Notes: generated by a model not told the origin, from the sequence alone. A stretch of 64,000 nt of DNA from Anaerolineae bacterium (GCA_023382675.1 JAHDWN010000015.1:1-64000); one strand, 5' to 3'; shown: positions 29,326-38,410, numbered from the stretch's first letter. Translations and numbers: made by a program.

Positions 29326-30083
29326 GCGTCGCGCTCACGTCTACCTGGCAGCCGAACGGTGAGCTGCCGCGCTTACAGCGCTTTCACTTGCGCCTGATGC
29401 GTCTATTCGAGAGCATCACCATTGTCTTGCCACCGACCGCAGACGAAGCACTCGTGGCAGCGCTCAACGCGCTTGACGATCTGCATCCGGTTGTCACGCA
29501 AACGTGGCCGCGCGGGCGGCACGTCGCCCTTGACGAAGCGCTCAAGCGACCAGCGACACACATGCTCTACTGCGATCTCGACCGGTTGATCCGCTGGGTC
29601 GAACTGTATCCCGACGAGTTGGCGGCGACCGTCGAGCATGTCGAAACCTGCGATTGCCTGGTGATCGGGCGCACGGAGCGCGCGCTGATGACGCACCCAC
29701 GCAGTCTGCGTGAAACCGAGCAGATGGCCAACGACGTTTTCGCGCACGTGACCGGGCTGCCCTACGATATCTGCGTGGCGACACGCGGCTTCAGTCATGC
29801 AGCGGCGGTGCGCGTGCTGGCAGAAAGCCTGGTCGAGAATTCACTCGGTGTCGATGGGGAGTGGGTCTACATCTGCCAGCGCGCGGAATTGAAGCTCGAC
29901 TTCGTGGCTGTCGCGGGCATGGACTGGGAGACCGCCGATCAACGACTCGACCAGGCCGCCGACGCTGAGACGCAGCGCCGTGTTGCCGAAGCCTTCGATG
30001 GTGAAGTCAGCAACTGGGCGGGACGTGTGCGCGTGGCGCGCGCCATCATTGGCGGGCTGCTTGGCATCGCCGGTAAATCATGA
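29322..30083 (+). CDS. uncharacterised protein with DxD motif, possible GT-A fold
   Basis: A 253-residue soluble protein whose ATG overlaps the trpB stop (ATGA), so it is translationally coupled between trpB and trp[22 protein letters not shown] reads like a first beta-alpha unit, and [21 protein letters not shown] places a DxD (Asp85, Asp87) after a hydrophobic strand, as in nucleotide-sugar glycosyltransferases. [28 protein letters not shown] follows. There is no membrane segment or signal peptide. No link to tryptophan synthesis is evident. The glycosyltransferase idea is a shape argument only. Confidence 0.6.
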   Translation: MSVALTSTWQPNGELPRLQRFHLRLMRLFESITIVLPPTADEALVAALNALDDLHPVVTQTWPRGRHVALDEALKRPATHMLYCDLDRLIRWVELYPDELAATVEHVETCDCLVIGRTERALMTHPRSLRETEQMANDVFAHVTGLPYDICVATRGFSHAAAVRVLAESLVENSLGVDGEWVYICQRAELKLDFVAVAGMDWETADQRLDQAADAETQRRVAEAFDGEVSNWAGRVRVARAIIGGLLGIAGKS

Positions 30084-30117
30084 GTTATTTCAGGCCCCTT
30101 TCTGTGAGAGGTTGATT

Positions 30118-30918
30118 ATGCCAGACGTCATCACACACGGCTTGGCAGCTATTGCCGCCATGTTCGCGCAGACGAAAACGGAAGGGCGCTCGGCCTTCCT
30201 GCCGTATTTCCCGATTGGCTATCCAGACTATGAGCAGTCGATTGCCATCATCGAGTCAATGGCGCAGGCGGGTGTCGATGGCTTCGAGATCGGCATCCCG
30301 TTCAGCGATCCGCTGGCGGATGGCCCGGTCATCCAGGCGGCGACGCAGCGAGCGCTGGAGCAGGGCACGACGCTGCGCAAATGCCTGGCGGCGGTGCGTG
30401 AGCTGCGCGCCCGCGGAGTCGATCAGCCGATGCTGCTGATGGGCTACGTCAACCCGTTCATGCGCTATGGCGTTGAGGCGTTCGTCAAGGACGCCAGGGC
30501 TGCCGGGGCGGACGGCCTCATCGTGCCTGATCTGCCGCCGGAAGAGTCAGCACGCTTTGCCCAAGCCTGCCGCAATCAAGGACTGGCGCTGGTCTTTATG
30601 CTTGCCCCGACCAGCAGCAAAGAACGGATCGCCCTGGTTGCGCAACAGGCCACGGGCTTCATCTATGTCGTCTCACTGACGGGTATTACCGGCGCGCGCA
30701 GAGATCTCCCGCCGGATCTTCAGGATTTCATTACGCGCGTGCGTGCGGAGTCCGGCGCTACGCCGCTGGTGCTTGGTTTCGGCATCAGCCAACCGGAGCA
30801 TGTTGCCATGGTCGGCAAACTGGTCGATGGCTACATCGTCGGCAGTGCGTTGGTGCGCGCTGGCGGCGAGGGCGTGGCGGCGGCACGTGCCCTGGCGGAG
30901 CAGCTTTTGCCCAGTTGA
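30118..30918 (+). CDS. trpA: tryptophan synthase alpha chain
   Basis: A 266-residue TIM barrel: FLPYFPIGYPDYEQS, GVDGFEIGIPFSDPLADGPVIQAATQRAL (catalytic Glu and Asp), LLMGYVNPFMRYG, GLIVPDLPPEES, FIYVVSLTGITGAR and GFGISQPEH. It splits indole-glycerol phosphate to indole. The frame is open far upstream, but ATG 30118 with GAGAGGTTG in front matches the family start. It closes the first half of the aromatic cluster; 28 bases later a new promoter begins. Confidence 0.96.
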   Translation: MPDVITHGLAAIAAMFAQTKTEGRSAFLPYFPIGYPDYEQSIAIIESMAQAGVDGFEIGIPFSDPLADGPVIQAATQRALEQGTTLRKCLAAVRELRARGVDQPMLLMGYVNPFMRYGVEAFVKDARAAGADGLIVPDLPPEESARFAQACRNQGLALVFMLAPTSSKERIALVAQQATGFIYVVSLTGITGARRDLPPDLQDFITRVRAESGATPLVLGFGISQPEHVAMVGKLVDGYIVGSALVRAGGEGVAAARALAEQLLPS

Positions 30919-30946
30919 CATCGCGAACCTGGTTGATCGCGTCTTT

Positions 30947-30975
30947 TTGACAGCCCCAACCGCGCGTGCTATCCT
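30947..30975 (+). promoter_or_regulatory. promoter of the aroH-aroQ half-operon
   Basis: TTGACA, a 17-base spacer and TATCCT, with predicted initiation near 30982, about 24 bases before the leader peptide start. Identical hexamers and spacing occur at the trp promoter (21310-21338). Confidence 0.75.
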
Positions 30976-31005
30976 TCTGCCACAAGCTTCTAAGGGAGAG
31001 TTGGC

Positions 31006-31095
31006 GTGTCTATTCAGGAGTGTTTCGGCGCTCACTTCGGGTTTTATTATTACCGCGCGATACCAGACTATCGGGGCGTTGGATGCCGCGTGTAG
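31006..31095 (+). CDS. 29-residue Phe/Tyr attenuation leader peptide
   Basis: A GTG start at 31006 with GGGAG 7 to 11 bases upstream opens a 29-codon frame ending in TAG at 31093. The centre reads HFGFYYYRAIPDY: seven of the 29 codons are Phe or Tyr, including three consecutive Tyr codons directly after a Phe codon. An intrinsic terminator follows 40 bases later, then the chorismate mutase and prephenate dehydrogenase genes. This is the layout of ribosome-mediated attenuation: stalling at Tyr/Phe codons when the charged tRNAs are scarce would let transcription continue. I could not define a clean antiterminator stem by eye; GGCGTTGGAT at 31075 partly pairs with ATCGAACGGC before the terminator. 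Confidence 0.82.
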   Translation: MSIQECFGAHFGFYYYRAIPDYRGVGCRV

Positions 31096-31135
31096 GGATG
31101 CCGAACTCCTAACCAGATCGAACGGCGAACCACAA

Positions 31136-31166
31136 GGCGCAGAGCAAAACGCTCCGCGCCTTTTTT
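31136..31166 (+). terminator. attenuator terminator before aroH
   Basis: GGCGCAGAGC (31136-31145) pairs with GCTCCGCGCC (31151-31160) with one A-C mismatch around AAAAC, followed by six Ts. It lies between the leader peptide and the aroH ribosome site (AGGAGGTGA at 31179), so it must be read through for the downstream genes. Confidence 0.9.
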
Positions 31167-31190
31167 ATTGTGCAGTCAGGAGGTGAGTCT

Positions 31191-31601
31191 ATGTGGATGG
31201 TGCGCGGTGTGCGCGGCGCGACGACAGCGTCCGCCAACACGACCGACGTGATTGTGAGCGCGACACGCGAATTGCTCCAGACGATGATCGACACTAACGG
31301 CATTGACGAGGAACATGTCGCCAGCGTCATCTTCACGACCACACCCGACCTGAATGCAGGGTTTCCCGCGCAGGCTGCGCGCCTGGTGGGATGGCAGCAG
31401 ACGGCATTGTTGGGCGCTCAGGAAATCGACTGCCCGGACGGCGTGCCGATGTGCATCCGTGTGCTCATCCACTGGAATACGACGAAGCCGCTGGCAGCGA
31501 TTCGCCATGTCTACATGCATGGGGCGGAACGCCTGCGCCCCGATCTCTACCCGACGAACAAGATCGTGCTCGACAACGCAGACGGACACGTAGGAGGGTG
31601 A
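31191..31601 (+). CDS. aroH: AroH-type monofunctional chorismate mutase
   Basis: A 136-residue protein of the trimeric Bacillus AroH type rather than the helical AroQ type: MVRGVRGATTAS at the N-terminus with the active-site arginine, VASVIFTTTPDLNAGFPAQAARLVGW, QEIDCPDGVPMCIRVLIHW, and IRHVYMHGAERLRPDL near the end, with the Arg and Tyr that bind chorismate. It makes prephenate from chorismate. ATG 31191 was chosen over an earlier in-frame ATG, because AGGAGGTGA stands 5 bases before it. First structural gene after the attenuator. Confidence 0.95.
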   Translation: MWMVRGVRGATTASANTTDVIVSATRELLQTMIDTNGIDEEHVASVIFTTTPDLNAGFPAQAARLVGWQQTALLGAQEIDCPDGVPMCIRVLIHWNTTKPLAAIRHVYMHGAERLRPDLYPTNKIVLDNADGHVGG

Positions 31602-31608
31602 GAAGGCT

Positions 31609-32499
31609 ATGACGGCGACATCGGGTTTTCGTGCGCGTCATCTGGTTATCGTTGGCCTGGGGCTGATGGGTGGCTCGGCGGCGCTGGCGCTCAGGGACTA
31701 TGCGGATCGAATCACCGGCATCGATAGCAGCGCGCCTACGCGCGAATACGCCCTGCGCGAACGCATCGTCGATCATGCGACGGATGATCTCAAGGCGGGG
31801 GTCGCGGATGCCGATGTCGTGGTGCTGGCAGCGCCGGTGCGCGTCATCATCCAGATTGTGCAGGGGCGCATCGGCGCTTATCTGCGCTCAAACACCTTCC
31901 TGATCGATCTTGGCAGCACTAAAGAAGATATCTGTAGCGCCATGGGGCAGTTACCGATTGGCATTCAGGCGGTCGGCGGGCATCCGATGACCGGCAAAGA
32001 AGTCCATGGCATCGAGGCCAGTGACCCGGCGCTCTATCACCAGCGTCCGTTCGTTCTCTGCCCAACGCGCCGCACAACACCTGCGACTCGGCTGCGCTCA
32101 CTCGCTTTTGTCGATGCGCTCGGCGCACAGCCGATCGAGATGGACGCGCATCGCCACGACCGCACGGTCGCCGCGATCAGCCATCTGCCGTATCTTTTGA
32201 GCGCGGCGCTGGTCGCCACCGTCAAGCAGGAAGGCGACCGTGACGAGGCTGTGTGGGAGCTTGCCGCCGGAGGTTTTCGCGATACGTCGCGGCTGGCGGC
32301 CAGCAATCTCGACATGATGGGCGACATTCTGAGCACGAATACCCAGGCGGTGGCTGCGCTTCTGGCGCATTTTCGCGCCCAGTTGGCGCTCCTCGAAGCG
32401 GCGCTGATCGACCGCGACGCCGAGCAACTCGCCGAGCGGCTGCGCCCGGTGCGTGCGGCACGCCTGACATGGGCACACAAATACGAGAGGAAACCGTAA
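31609..32499 (+). CDS. tyrA: prephenate dehydrogenase (TyrA family)
   Basis: A 296-residue NAD(P)-dependent enzyme. The nucleotide site is LVIVGLGLMGGSAALAL; DVVVLAAPVRVI, DLGSTKEDICSAM and VGGHPMTGKEVHGIEASDPALYHQRPFVL follow (catalytic His in GGHPM). IEMDAHRHDRTVAAISHLPYLLSAAL is the dimerisation-helix signature. It oxidises prephenate to 4-hydroxyphenylpyruvate for tyrosine; arogenate use is possible. It has no ACT domain, so feedback may depend on the leader peptide. It begins 7 bases after aroH. Confidence 0.93.
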   Translation: MTATSGFRARHLVIVGLGLMGGSAALALRDYADRITGIDSSAPTREYALRERIVDHATDDLKAGVADADVVVLAAPVRVIIQIVQGRIGAYLRSNTFLIDLGSTKEDICSAMGQLPIGIQAVGGHPMTGKEVHGIEASDPALYHQRPFVLCPTRRTTPATRLRSLAFVDALGAQPIEMDAHRHDRTVAAISHLPYLLSAALVATVKQEGDRDEAVWELAAGGFRDTSRLAASNLDMMGDILSTNTQAVAALLAHFRAQLALLEAALIDRDAEQLAERLRPVRAARLTWAHKYERKP

Positions 32500-32500
32500 C

Positions 32501-33811
32501 ATGGCAGTCGATTACTTTGCAGTCAGGCCCGGAAATCCCTTACGTGGCGCATCACGGGTTCCCGGTGACAAATCGATCTCGCATCGTGCCGTCATGTTTG
32601 GTGCGCTGGCCCAGGGCGCGACACACATTCGCGATTGGCTGCCTGCCGGTGATACGGAGGCGTCTCTGGCGGCGATGCGAGCGCTTGGCGTCCCTGTAGA
32701 TCGCCTGAGCGCGACTGAATTGATCGTGCGTGGCGGTGAGCTTCGGCAGCCAGACGCGCCGCTCAATCTCGTCAACGCTGGGACGGGCATCCGGCTGCTG
32801 GCAGGTATTATGGTCGGGCAACCGTTTCCGAGCGTGCTCGATGGCAGCGAGCAGCTCCGCCGCCGCCCGATGAAGCGCATCATTGAGCCACTGACCGAGA
32901 TGGGCGCAAACATCCACGGGATCGATCACAAAGCGCCGCTGACTATCGAACCGGCGCGCCTGCACGGCATTCACTACACGCTGCCGGTCGCGAGCGCCCA
33001 GGTCAAGAGCGCGATCCTGCTCGCGGGACTGTTCGCTATCGGTGAAACGGTTGTCACCGAGCCGGGGCCGGGACGCGATCACACCGAGCGGATGCTGGCG
33101 GCGATGGGGGTTGATCTCACCGTCGATGGTGCGGTTGTCACGCTCAGGCCCGGCCAGCCGCTGCGCCCGATGGATTTCACTGTGCCGGGCGACTTTTCAT
33201 CGGCGGCCTTCCTGATCGTCGCTGCGCTGCTCATCCCTGGCAGCGACATCACCCTGACCAACATCAGCCTCAACCCGACGCGCACGGGGCTGCTGGCTGT
33301 CCTGCGCGAGATGGGCGCGGACATCGCCGTCGAAGAAACCGGCCTTCAGGCAGGCGATCCGGTCGGCACGATCCGGGTGCGTCACAGCGCTTTGCACGCG
33401 GTCGCGGTCGGCGGCGATGTCGTCGTCCGCATGATCGACGAGTTCCCGATCTTCATGGTGGCGGCGCTGGCTGCCGAGGGTAAGACGACGGTACGTGACG
33501 CTGAGGAACTCCGCGTCAAAGAGACCGACCGCCTGCGTGTTATGACTGCCGAACTGACGCGGATGGGCGCGCGGATTCAGGAATATGACGACGGCTTTTC
33601 GCTCGACGGGCCGCAAACGCTGCGCGGCGCACACGTCGATGGTCACGACGATCATCGCCTGTCGATGAGTCTGGTCGTCGCCGGGCTGACCGCGGATGGC
33701 GATACTCGTGTTGACGATGCGCGCTGTGCTTCAGACTCGTTTCCGGGGTACGCTGAGACTCTGGTGGCATTGGGGGCGGAGGTTGCAGTACGAAAGCCAG
33801 ACGATGGATAA
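32501..33811 (+). CDS. aroA: 3-phosphoshikimate 1-carboxyvinyltransferase (EPSP synthase)
   Basis: A 436-residue protein of two inverse alpha/beta domains: RVPGDKSISHRAVMFGALAQG, LNLVNAGTGIRLLAGIM, LDGSEQLRRRPMKRIIEPL, LPVASAQVKSAILLAGLFA, DFSSAAFLIVAALLIPGS, MIDEFPIFMVAALAAEGKT, LRVKETDRLRVM and DGHDDHRLSMSL. It adds enolpyruvate to shikimate 3-phosphate. The NAGTGIR loop has the usual form NAGT-x-x-R. Its start is 1 base after the tyrA stop. Confidence 0.97.
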   Translation: MAVDYFAVRPGNPLRGASRVPGDKSISHRAVMFGALAQGATHIRDWLPAGDTEASLAAMRALGVPVDRLSATELIVRGGELRQPDAPLNLVNAGTGIRLLAGIMVGQPFPSVLDGSEQLRRRPMKRIIEPLTEMGANIHGIDHKAPLTIEPARLHGIHYTLPVASAQVKSAILLAGLFAIGETVVTEPGPGRDHTERMLAAMGVDLTVDGAVVTLRPGQPLRPMDFTVPGDFSSAAFLIVAALLIPGSDITLTNISLNPTRTGLLAVLREMGADIAVEETGLQAGDPVGTIRVRHSALHAVAVGGDVVVRMIDEFPIFMVAALAAEGKTTVRDAEELRVKETDRLRVMTAELTRMGARIQEYDDGFSLDGPQTLRGAHVDGHDDHRLSMSLVVAGLTADGDTRVDDARCASDSFPGYAETLVALGAEVAVRKPDDG

Positions 33812-33851
33812 TCGCTGTTTTACATCATGCGGCCTTTGAGGGGGGATGCGT

Positions 33852-34670
33852 ATGAGTATTCATCGGGTAGGCGTTATTGGCTGGCCGATAGAGCACAGCC
33901 TGAGTCCGTTGATGCACAACGCGGCTTTTGCCGCGCTCGGCATGAAGGACTGGCAGTACGACAGGATGGCGATTCCGCCCGATGTTTTGGGGCATAGTAT
34001 CAAGGAACTGCGCAACCATGATTTCGTCGGCATCAACGTGACCGTGCCCCACAAAGAGGCGGTCATGCGCTACGTCCAGGCCGACAATCTGGCTCAGGTA
34101 GTGGGCGCGGTCAACACCATCGACTTTCGCACTGGGATCGGCACGAACACGGACGTGAGTGGCTTTATCGACGATCTGGCTGCTCATGGCGTGACAATCA
34201 AAGGCGCGCGCGTGGTTGTGTTGGGGGCGGGCGGCGCGGCGCGCGCGGTCGTCTATGGCCTGGCGCAGAACGGCGCGGAAGTTGCCGTGGTCAATCGTTC
34301 GCTGGAACGAGCGCTCGATCTGGCGCGCACGCTGCTGGTGCCATTTCGGCTCATGACTCTGACCGAAGCCGCAGACTGGGGGGCGTCGCTGATCGTCAAT
34401 TGCACGTCGGCAGGCTTGCAGCCGAATGTCAGTGTCACGCCCTGGCATGAGGACGTGCCGTTTCCCAAAGGCGTGACGCTCTATGACACGATTTATCGCC
34501 CGGCGCGTACCAGTCTCATGCGCCAGGCGGAGGCTGCAAGCGGCCAGGCAATCAACGGCACGGGTATGTTGGTGCGCCAGGGGGCGGCTGCCTTCAAGCT
34601 CTGGACGGGTGTTGAGCCACCGGTCGAAGTCATGATGGATGCGCTGCTCGATGCTTTGGGAGGTCTCTGA
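33852..34670 (+). CDS. aroE: shikimate dehydrogenase
   Basis: A 272-residue protein: GVIGWPIEHSLSPLMHNAAFAALGM binds shikimate, GINVTVPHKEAVMRYV carries the catalytic lysine, GAVNTID and GTNTDVSGF follow, then the NADP site VVVLGAGGAARAVVYGL and NRSLERA. GMLVRQGAAAFKLWTGV closes the chain. ATG 33852 is preferred over ATG 33846, as the purine-rich GAGGGGGG touches the latter but is well spaced from the former. It reduces dehydroshikimate to shikimate. Confidence 0.93.
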   Translation: MSIHRVGVIGWPIEHSLSPLMHNAAFAALGMKDWQYDRMAIPPDVLGHSIKELRNHDFVGINVTVPHKEAVMRYVQADNLAQVVGAVNTIDFRTGIGTNTDVSGFIDDLAAHGVTIKGARVVVLGAGGAARAVVYGLAQNGAEVAVVNRSLERALDLARTLLVPFRLMTLTEAADWGASLIVNCTSAGLQPNVSVTPWHEDVPFPKGVTLYDTIYRPARTSLMRQAEAASGQAINGTGMLVRQGAAAFKLWTGVEPPVEVMMDALLDALGGL

Positions 34671-34671
34671 C

Positions 34672-35145
34672 ATGGACATCCGGCGGGCGACAGTCGAAGA
34701 TGCTGCCCTGGTCGCGACGCTCAACCTTGCCGTTCACCAGGTACACGTCCAGGCGCGTCCGGATCGCTTCAAGCCGCTGGCTGCGACTGACGAATTCGTC
34801 GCACTCGTGCGCGAGCGCCTGGCAGATGAGCATACCTATGTCTTTATCGGTGAGGTCGATGGCGCGGCGGTGGCATACGCTCTCGTCATGCATTACCAAC
34901 GACCCGAAGACTCATTTGCTTATGCAGTCAATTTTCTCAACATCGATCAGATGTCGGTCAATCCCGAATATCGCAGCCAGGGTTACGGCGAACAGATGAT
35001 GAACCACATCCTCGACTTCGCGCGTTCGCTCGGTATCCGTCGTGTGACTCTCAACGTCTGGACTTTCAACGAACGGGCGATTGCCTTCTACGAGCGCTGC
35101 GGTTTCAAGACTTATGAGCATCGTATGGAAACGCTCATTGATTGA
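34672..35145 (+). CDS. GNAT family N-acetyltransferase
   Basis: A 157-residue single-domain acetyltransferase. The acetyl-CoA pyrophosphate loop is SVNPEYRSQGYGEQMMNHILDFA (RxxGxG near residue 103), with LNIDQM before it and VTLNVWTFNERAIAFYERCGFKTYEHRM after. It lies 1 base after aroE, inside the shikimate operon, with AGGTC upstream of ATG 34672. The substrate is unknown; there is no acetylation step in the shikimate path, so it may be a passenger or act on a protein or amine. Confidence 0.85.
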   Translation: MDIRRATVEDAALVATLNLAVHQVHVQARPDRFKPLAATDEFVALVRERLADEHTYVFIGEVDGAAVAYALVMHYQRPEDSFAYAVNFLNIDQMSVNPEYRSQGYGEQMMNHILDFARSLGIRRVTLNVWTFNERAIAFYERCGFKTYEHRMETLID

Positions 35146-35216
35146 AGCTGTTTTTGTGGCATTTTGGCGTTTCTGATGGAACGACTGAACATTAAGGTAA
35201 ATCAAAGGTCAACTGC

Positions 35217-36395
35217 ATGATCCGTTTCCTCACTGCCGGCGAATCGCACGGCCCAGAACTGACCGCCATCATCGAAGGCCTGCCCGCCGGGCTGCCGCTG
35301 ACGCCCGAAGACATCAACCCGGATCTGGCGCGCCGTCAGGAGGGCTACGGCAGCGGCGGACGGATGCAGATCGAGCGTGATCAGGCGCGGATTACGTCCG
35401 GTGTCGCGGCGGGCAAAACGACCGGCGCGCCGATTGCGCTGACGGTCGTCAACCGCGACTTCAAGAACTGGCGCGAAAAAGACATCACGCCGATGACGAC
35501 GCCGCGCCCCGGCCATGCCGATCTGACCGGCGCGATCAAATATGGCTATCGCGATCTCCGCGTGGCGCTCGAACGGGCCAGCGCTCGTGAAACGACCATG
35601 CGCGTCGCCGTCGGCGCGATTTGCCGCCGCCTGCTGGCTGAGTTTGGCATTCGCATCGGCGGCTACGTCGTCCAGATTGGCGATGCAATCGCGCACATTC
35701 CCGATGATCTCGGCTACGAAGATCGCTTCGCGCGCGCGGAGGCCAGTGATGTGCGCTGCCCGCTGCCGGATGCTTCGGCGCAGATGCACGCGGTCATTCA
35801 CCAGGCGAAGATCGACAAGGATACGCTCGGCGGTGTGATCGAGGTCGTGGCGCTCGGTGTGCCTCCCGGTCTCGGATCGCACGTGCATTATGACCGCCGC
35901 CTCGACGGACGCATCGTCGCGGCCATGGTCAGCGTTCACGCCATGAAAGGCGCGGAAATCGGCCCGGCGTTCGCCAATGCCGGCAAGCGCGGTTCGGAAG
36001 TTCACGACGAGATTTCCCTGCGCGACGGCGGCGACATCTACCGCATGTCCAATCGGGCGGGCGGGCTGGAAGGCGGCATCACCACTGGCGAGCCGATTGT
36101 CGCCCGCGTCGCCATGAAACCGATCTCGACCGTCATGAAGGCGCTCGGCTCGGTCAATCTCGCGACGGGTGAGGCGGAGCGGACGACCTACGAGCGCAGC
36201 GACCACTGCGCAACGCCGCGCGCGGTGCCGATTCTGGAAGCGATGATGGCTTTCGTTCTCGCCGAGGCGCTGCTCGAAAAGATCGGTGGCGACAGCATCG
36301 ATGAAATGCGCCCCCGCTTTGATGGACTGCGGCGCGCGCGGCTGGAAGATCTGCCGATGGACAATCTGGAGTGGCGCTTTGGCTATCCAGAGTGA
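35217..36395 (+). CDS. aroC: chorismate synthase
   Basis: A 392-residue FMN-dependent enzyme: FLTAGESHGPELTAIIEGLPAG at the start, RRQEGYGSGGRMQIERDQ, GVAAGKTTGAPIAL, RPGHADLTGAIKYGYRDLRVALERASARETTMRVAVGAI (family signatures 1 and 2), NRAGGLEGGITTGEPI and RSDHCATPRAVPILEAM. It eliminates phosphate from EPSP to form chorismate, the branch point feeding TrpE and AroH. A 71-base gap with no strong promoter precedes it; AAAGGTC is the ribosome site. Confidence 0.97.
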   Translation: MIRFLTAGESHGPELTAIIEGLPAGLPLTPEDINPDLARRQEGYGSGGRMQIERDQARITSGVAAGKTTGAPIALTVVNRDFKNWREKDITPMTTPRPGHADLTGAIKYGYRDLRVALERASARETTMRVAVGAICRRLLAEFGIRIGGYVVQIGDAIAHIPDDLGYEDRFARAEASDVRCPLPDASAQMHAVIHQAKIDKDTLGGVIEVVALGVPPGLGSHVHYDRRLDGRIVAAMVSVHAMKGAEIGPAFANAGKRGSEVHDEISLRDGGDIYRMSNRAGGLEGGITTGEPIVARVAMKPISTVMKALGSVNLATGEAERTTYERSDHCATPRAVPILEAMMAFVLAEALLEKIGGDSIDEMRPRFDGLRRARLEDLPMDNLEWRFGYPE

Positions 36396-36402
36396 CCGGG
36401 GT

Positions 36403-36921
36403 GTGAGCAGAGCAGCACATCGTTTTCAGGCCATCGTGCTCACTGGCTTCATGGGCACCGGGAAATCCACGGTTGGCCAGGCGGTAGCGGCGCGTCTCGG
36501 CTGGCGCTTCGTTGATAGCGACGCCGAAATCGTGACGCGCGCCGGGCTGAGCATCCCGGAGATCTTCGCCCAGCAGGGCGAGCCTGCGTTTCGCCGCATC
36601 GAGCGCGAGGTCGTCTGCGCGTTGGTGGACGGGCAGCAGCTTGTCATCGCGACCGGTGGTGGCGCTTTGATAGATGAAGAGACGCGCGCCTACGCGCTGG
36701 CTCATGCGCTCGCCATCTGCCTGACCGCGACGCCAGAAGCGATTGCGGCGCGGCTGGTGGGTGATACGGAGCGGCCGCTGCTCAAGGGTGATTGGCGCGT
36801 GCTGCTGGAGCGCCGCCGCCCGATCTATGAATCGTTTGCGCATCAGCTTGATACGACCGGCAAAGCGCCGGAAGCGTTGGTGGAGGAGGTGCTGGCGATA
36901 TGGCAGAACGCATTGACGTAA
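36403..36921 (+). CDS. aroK: shikimate kinase
   Basis: A 172-residue P-loop kinase: IVLTGFMGTGKSTVGQAVAARLGWRFVDSD holds the Walker A and shikimate-binding Asp, FRRIEREVV gives the second Arg, IATGGGALI the GGG loop, and LVGDTERPLLKGD the lid arginine. It phosphorylates shikimate at C3. The frame is open far upstream inside aroC; GTG 36403, 7 bases after the aroC stop and with CGGGG before it, gives the standard N-terminus. The end overlaps aroB by 22 bases. Confidence 0.92.
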   Translation: MSRAAHRFQAIVLTGFMGTGKSTVGQAVAARLGWRFVDSDAEIVTRAGLSIPEIFAQQGEPAFRRIEREVVCALVDGQQLVIATGGGALIDEETRAYALAHALAICLTATPEAIAARLVGDTERPLLKGDWRVLLERRRPIYESFAHQLDTTGKAPEALVEEVLAIWQNALT

Positions 36922-37955
36922 CCGCGCCCGGCGGCACCTATCCGATCCTGATCGAGCGCGGCCTCCTGCCGGACATGGGGACTCGCGCGGGGGCGTTCGG
37001 TCTTGATCGGCGCGTGGCCGTTATCACCAACGAGACGCTCGCGCCGCTGTATGGCGAGGCGCTGTGTGATGCGCTGCCAGATGCGCATTTGATCGTGATG
37101 CCGGATGGTGAGCAGTACAAAAATCTAAACACCGTCGCCAACCTGTATCAAGAGCTGGTGCGCGCGCGGTTGGATCGCAAGAGTGCGGTTGTTGCGCTGG
37201 GCGGTGGGGTGGTTGGCGACACAGCCGGGTTTGCGGCGGCGACCTACATGCGTGGCGTCCGGCTCGTACAGATTCCCACCAGCTTGCTGGCGATGGTCGA
37301 CTCAAGTGTCGGCGGCAAAGTCGGCGTCGATCTGCCGGAAGGTAAAAACCTCGTCGGCGCATTCAAGCAGCCTGAGCTTGTCTTGATCGATCCGAATGTG
37401 CTCTACACCCTCCCGCCGCGTGAATGGCGCTGCGGCCTGGGTGAGGTGATCAAGCACGGCCTGCTGGCTGATGCTCACCTGTTGGAGATGATCTCTCCCA
37501 GCCAATCGACAACGCCGGATACCGGCCAGCTTGTCCGGCGCGCGGTGCAGGTGAAAGTCGATCTCGTCCAGCAAGACCCCTACGAAGACAACGTGCGCGC
37601 CTATCTCAATCTGGGGCACACGTTTGCGCACGCCATCGAGCAGGTGACGCATTATCAGCGACCACACGGCGAAGCGGTCGCTACCGGTCTGGTTGCAGCC
37701 GCCTGGTTGTCTGCGCGCCTGGGATTGTGCGATACCGATCTGATCGGGCTGGTCGAGGCCAAGGTCGCCAGTGTCGGGCTGCCCATACGATTGAACGGAC
37801 TGAAGCCTGAACAACTGTGGGCGGCGATGGCAACCGACAAGAAATGGCAGGCAGGCAATGCGCGCTTTGTGTTGCTCAAGGACGTAGGTCAGCCTACAAT
37901 CATTGAAGCTGTTGAAAAAGACGATGTTATTGCCATTCTTGAGGGTATCCAATGA
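36900..37955 (+). CDS. aroB: 3-dehydroquinate synthase
   Basis: A 351-residue NAD- and metal-dependent enzyme: [71 protein letters not shown] (the NAD and substrate region), [13 protein letters not shown] (metal Glu and Lys), [13 protein letters not shown] (metal His) and [10 protein letters not shown]. It makes dehydroquinate from DAHP. DAHP synthase itself is absent from the window, so the entry step must lie elsewhere. The overlap with aroK implies coupling. Confidence 0.96.
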   Translation: MAERIDVTAPGGTYPILIERGLLPDMGTRAGAFGLDRRVAVITNETLAPLYGEALCDALPDAHLIVMPDGEQYKNLNTVANLYQELVRARLDRKSAVVALGGGVVGDTAGFAAATYMRGVRLVQIPTSLLAMVDSSVGGKVGVDLPEGKNLVGAFKQPELVLIDPNVLYTLPPREWRCGLGEVIKHGLLADAHLLEMISPSQSTTPDTGQLVRRAVQVKVDLVQQDPYEDNVRAYLNLGHTFAHAIEQVTHYQRPHGEAVATGLVAAAWLSARLGLCDTDLIGLVEAKVASVGLPIRLNGLKPEQLWAAMATDKKWQAGNARFVLLKDVGQPTIIEAVEKDDVIAILEGIQ

Positions 37956-38410
37956 CCCGACATATTCTCTTGTTACACGGCCCGAATCTCAATTTGCTCG
38001 GCACGCGCGAGCCGGAAATCTACGGCAAGTTCACGCTTGAGCAGATTAACGCCATCGCGGCGCAGCACGCCTCCAAGCACAACACCGAACTGCGCGCCGA
38101 TCAATCCAACCATGAGGGCGATCTGATCGACATTTTGCACGTCGCGCGCAACTGGGCGGATGGTATCGTCTTTAATCCCGGCGCGTTCACGCATACATCC
38201 GTCGCCCTGCGCGATGCGGTGAGTGGTATCAGCCTGCCCGTCGTCGAAGTTCACCTGTCGAACATCCATGCCCGCGAGACGTTCCGGCAAACCTCGCTGC
38301 TCGCGCCGGTTTGCGTCGGCCAGATCAGCGGTTTCGGCTGGCGCAGCTATCTGCTTGGCATTGACGCGCTGCTGGGGCATTTGGGCGCATTTCGCGATCC
38401 CTCGTTGTGA
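37952..38410 (+). CDS. aroQ: type II 3-dehydroquinate dehydratase
   Basis: A 152-residue flavodoxin-like dodecameric enzyme: [20 protein letters not shown] holds the active-site Arg and Tyr, [15 protein letters not shown] follows, then [17 protein letters not shown] with the catalytic histidine and [16 protein letters not shown]. It dehydrates dehydroquinate. The ATGA overlap with aroB shows coupling. With it, all shikimate steps from aroB to aroC are present in this cluster. Confidence 0.95.
   Translation: MTRHILLLHGPNLNLLGTREPEIYGKFTLEQINAIAAQHASKHNTELRADQSNHEGDLIDILHVARNWADGIVFNPGAFTHTSVALRDAVSGISLPVVEVHLSNIHARETFRQTSLLAPVCVGQISGFGWRSYLLGIDALLGHLGAFRDPSL

Noticed and set aside
29980-30117. 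Upstream extension of trpA
   Set aside because: The frame is open, but it runs inside the preceding gene; the TrpA family start and a ribosome site fit ATG 30118.
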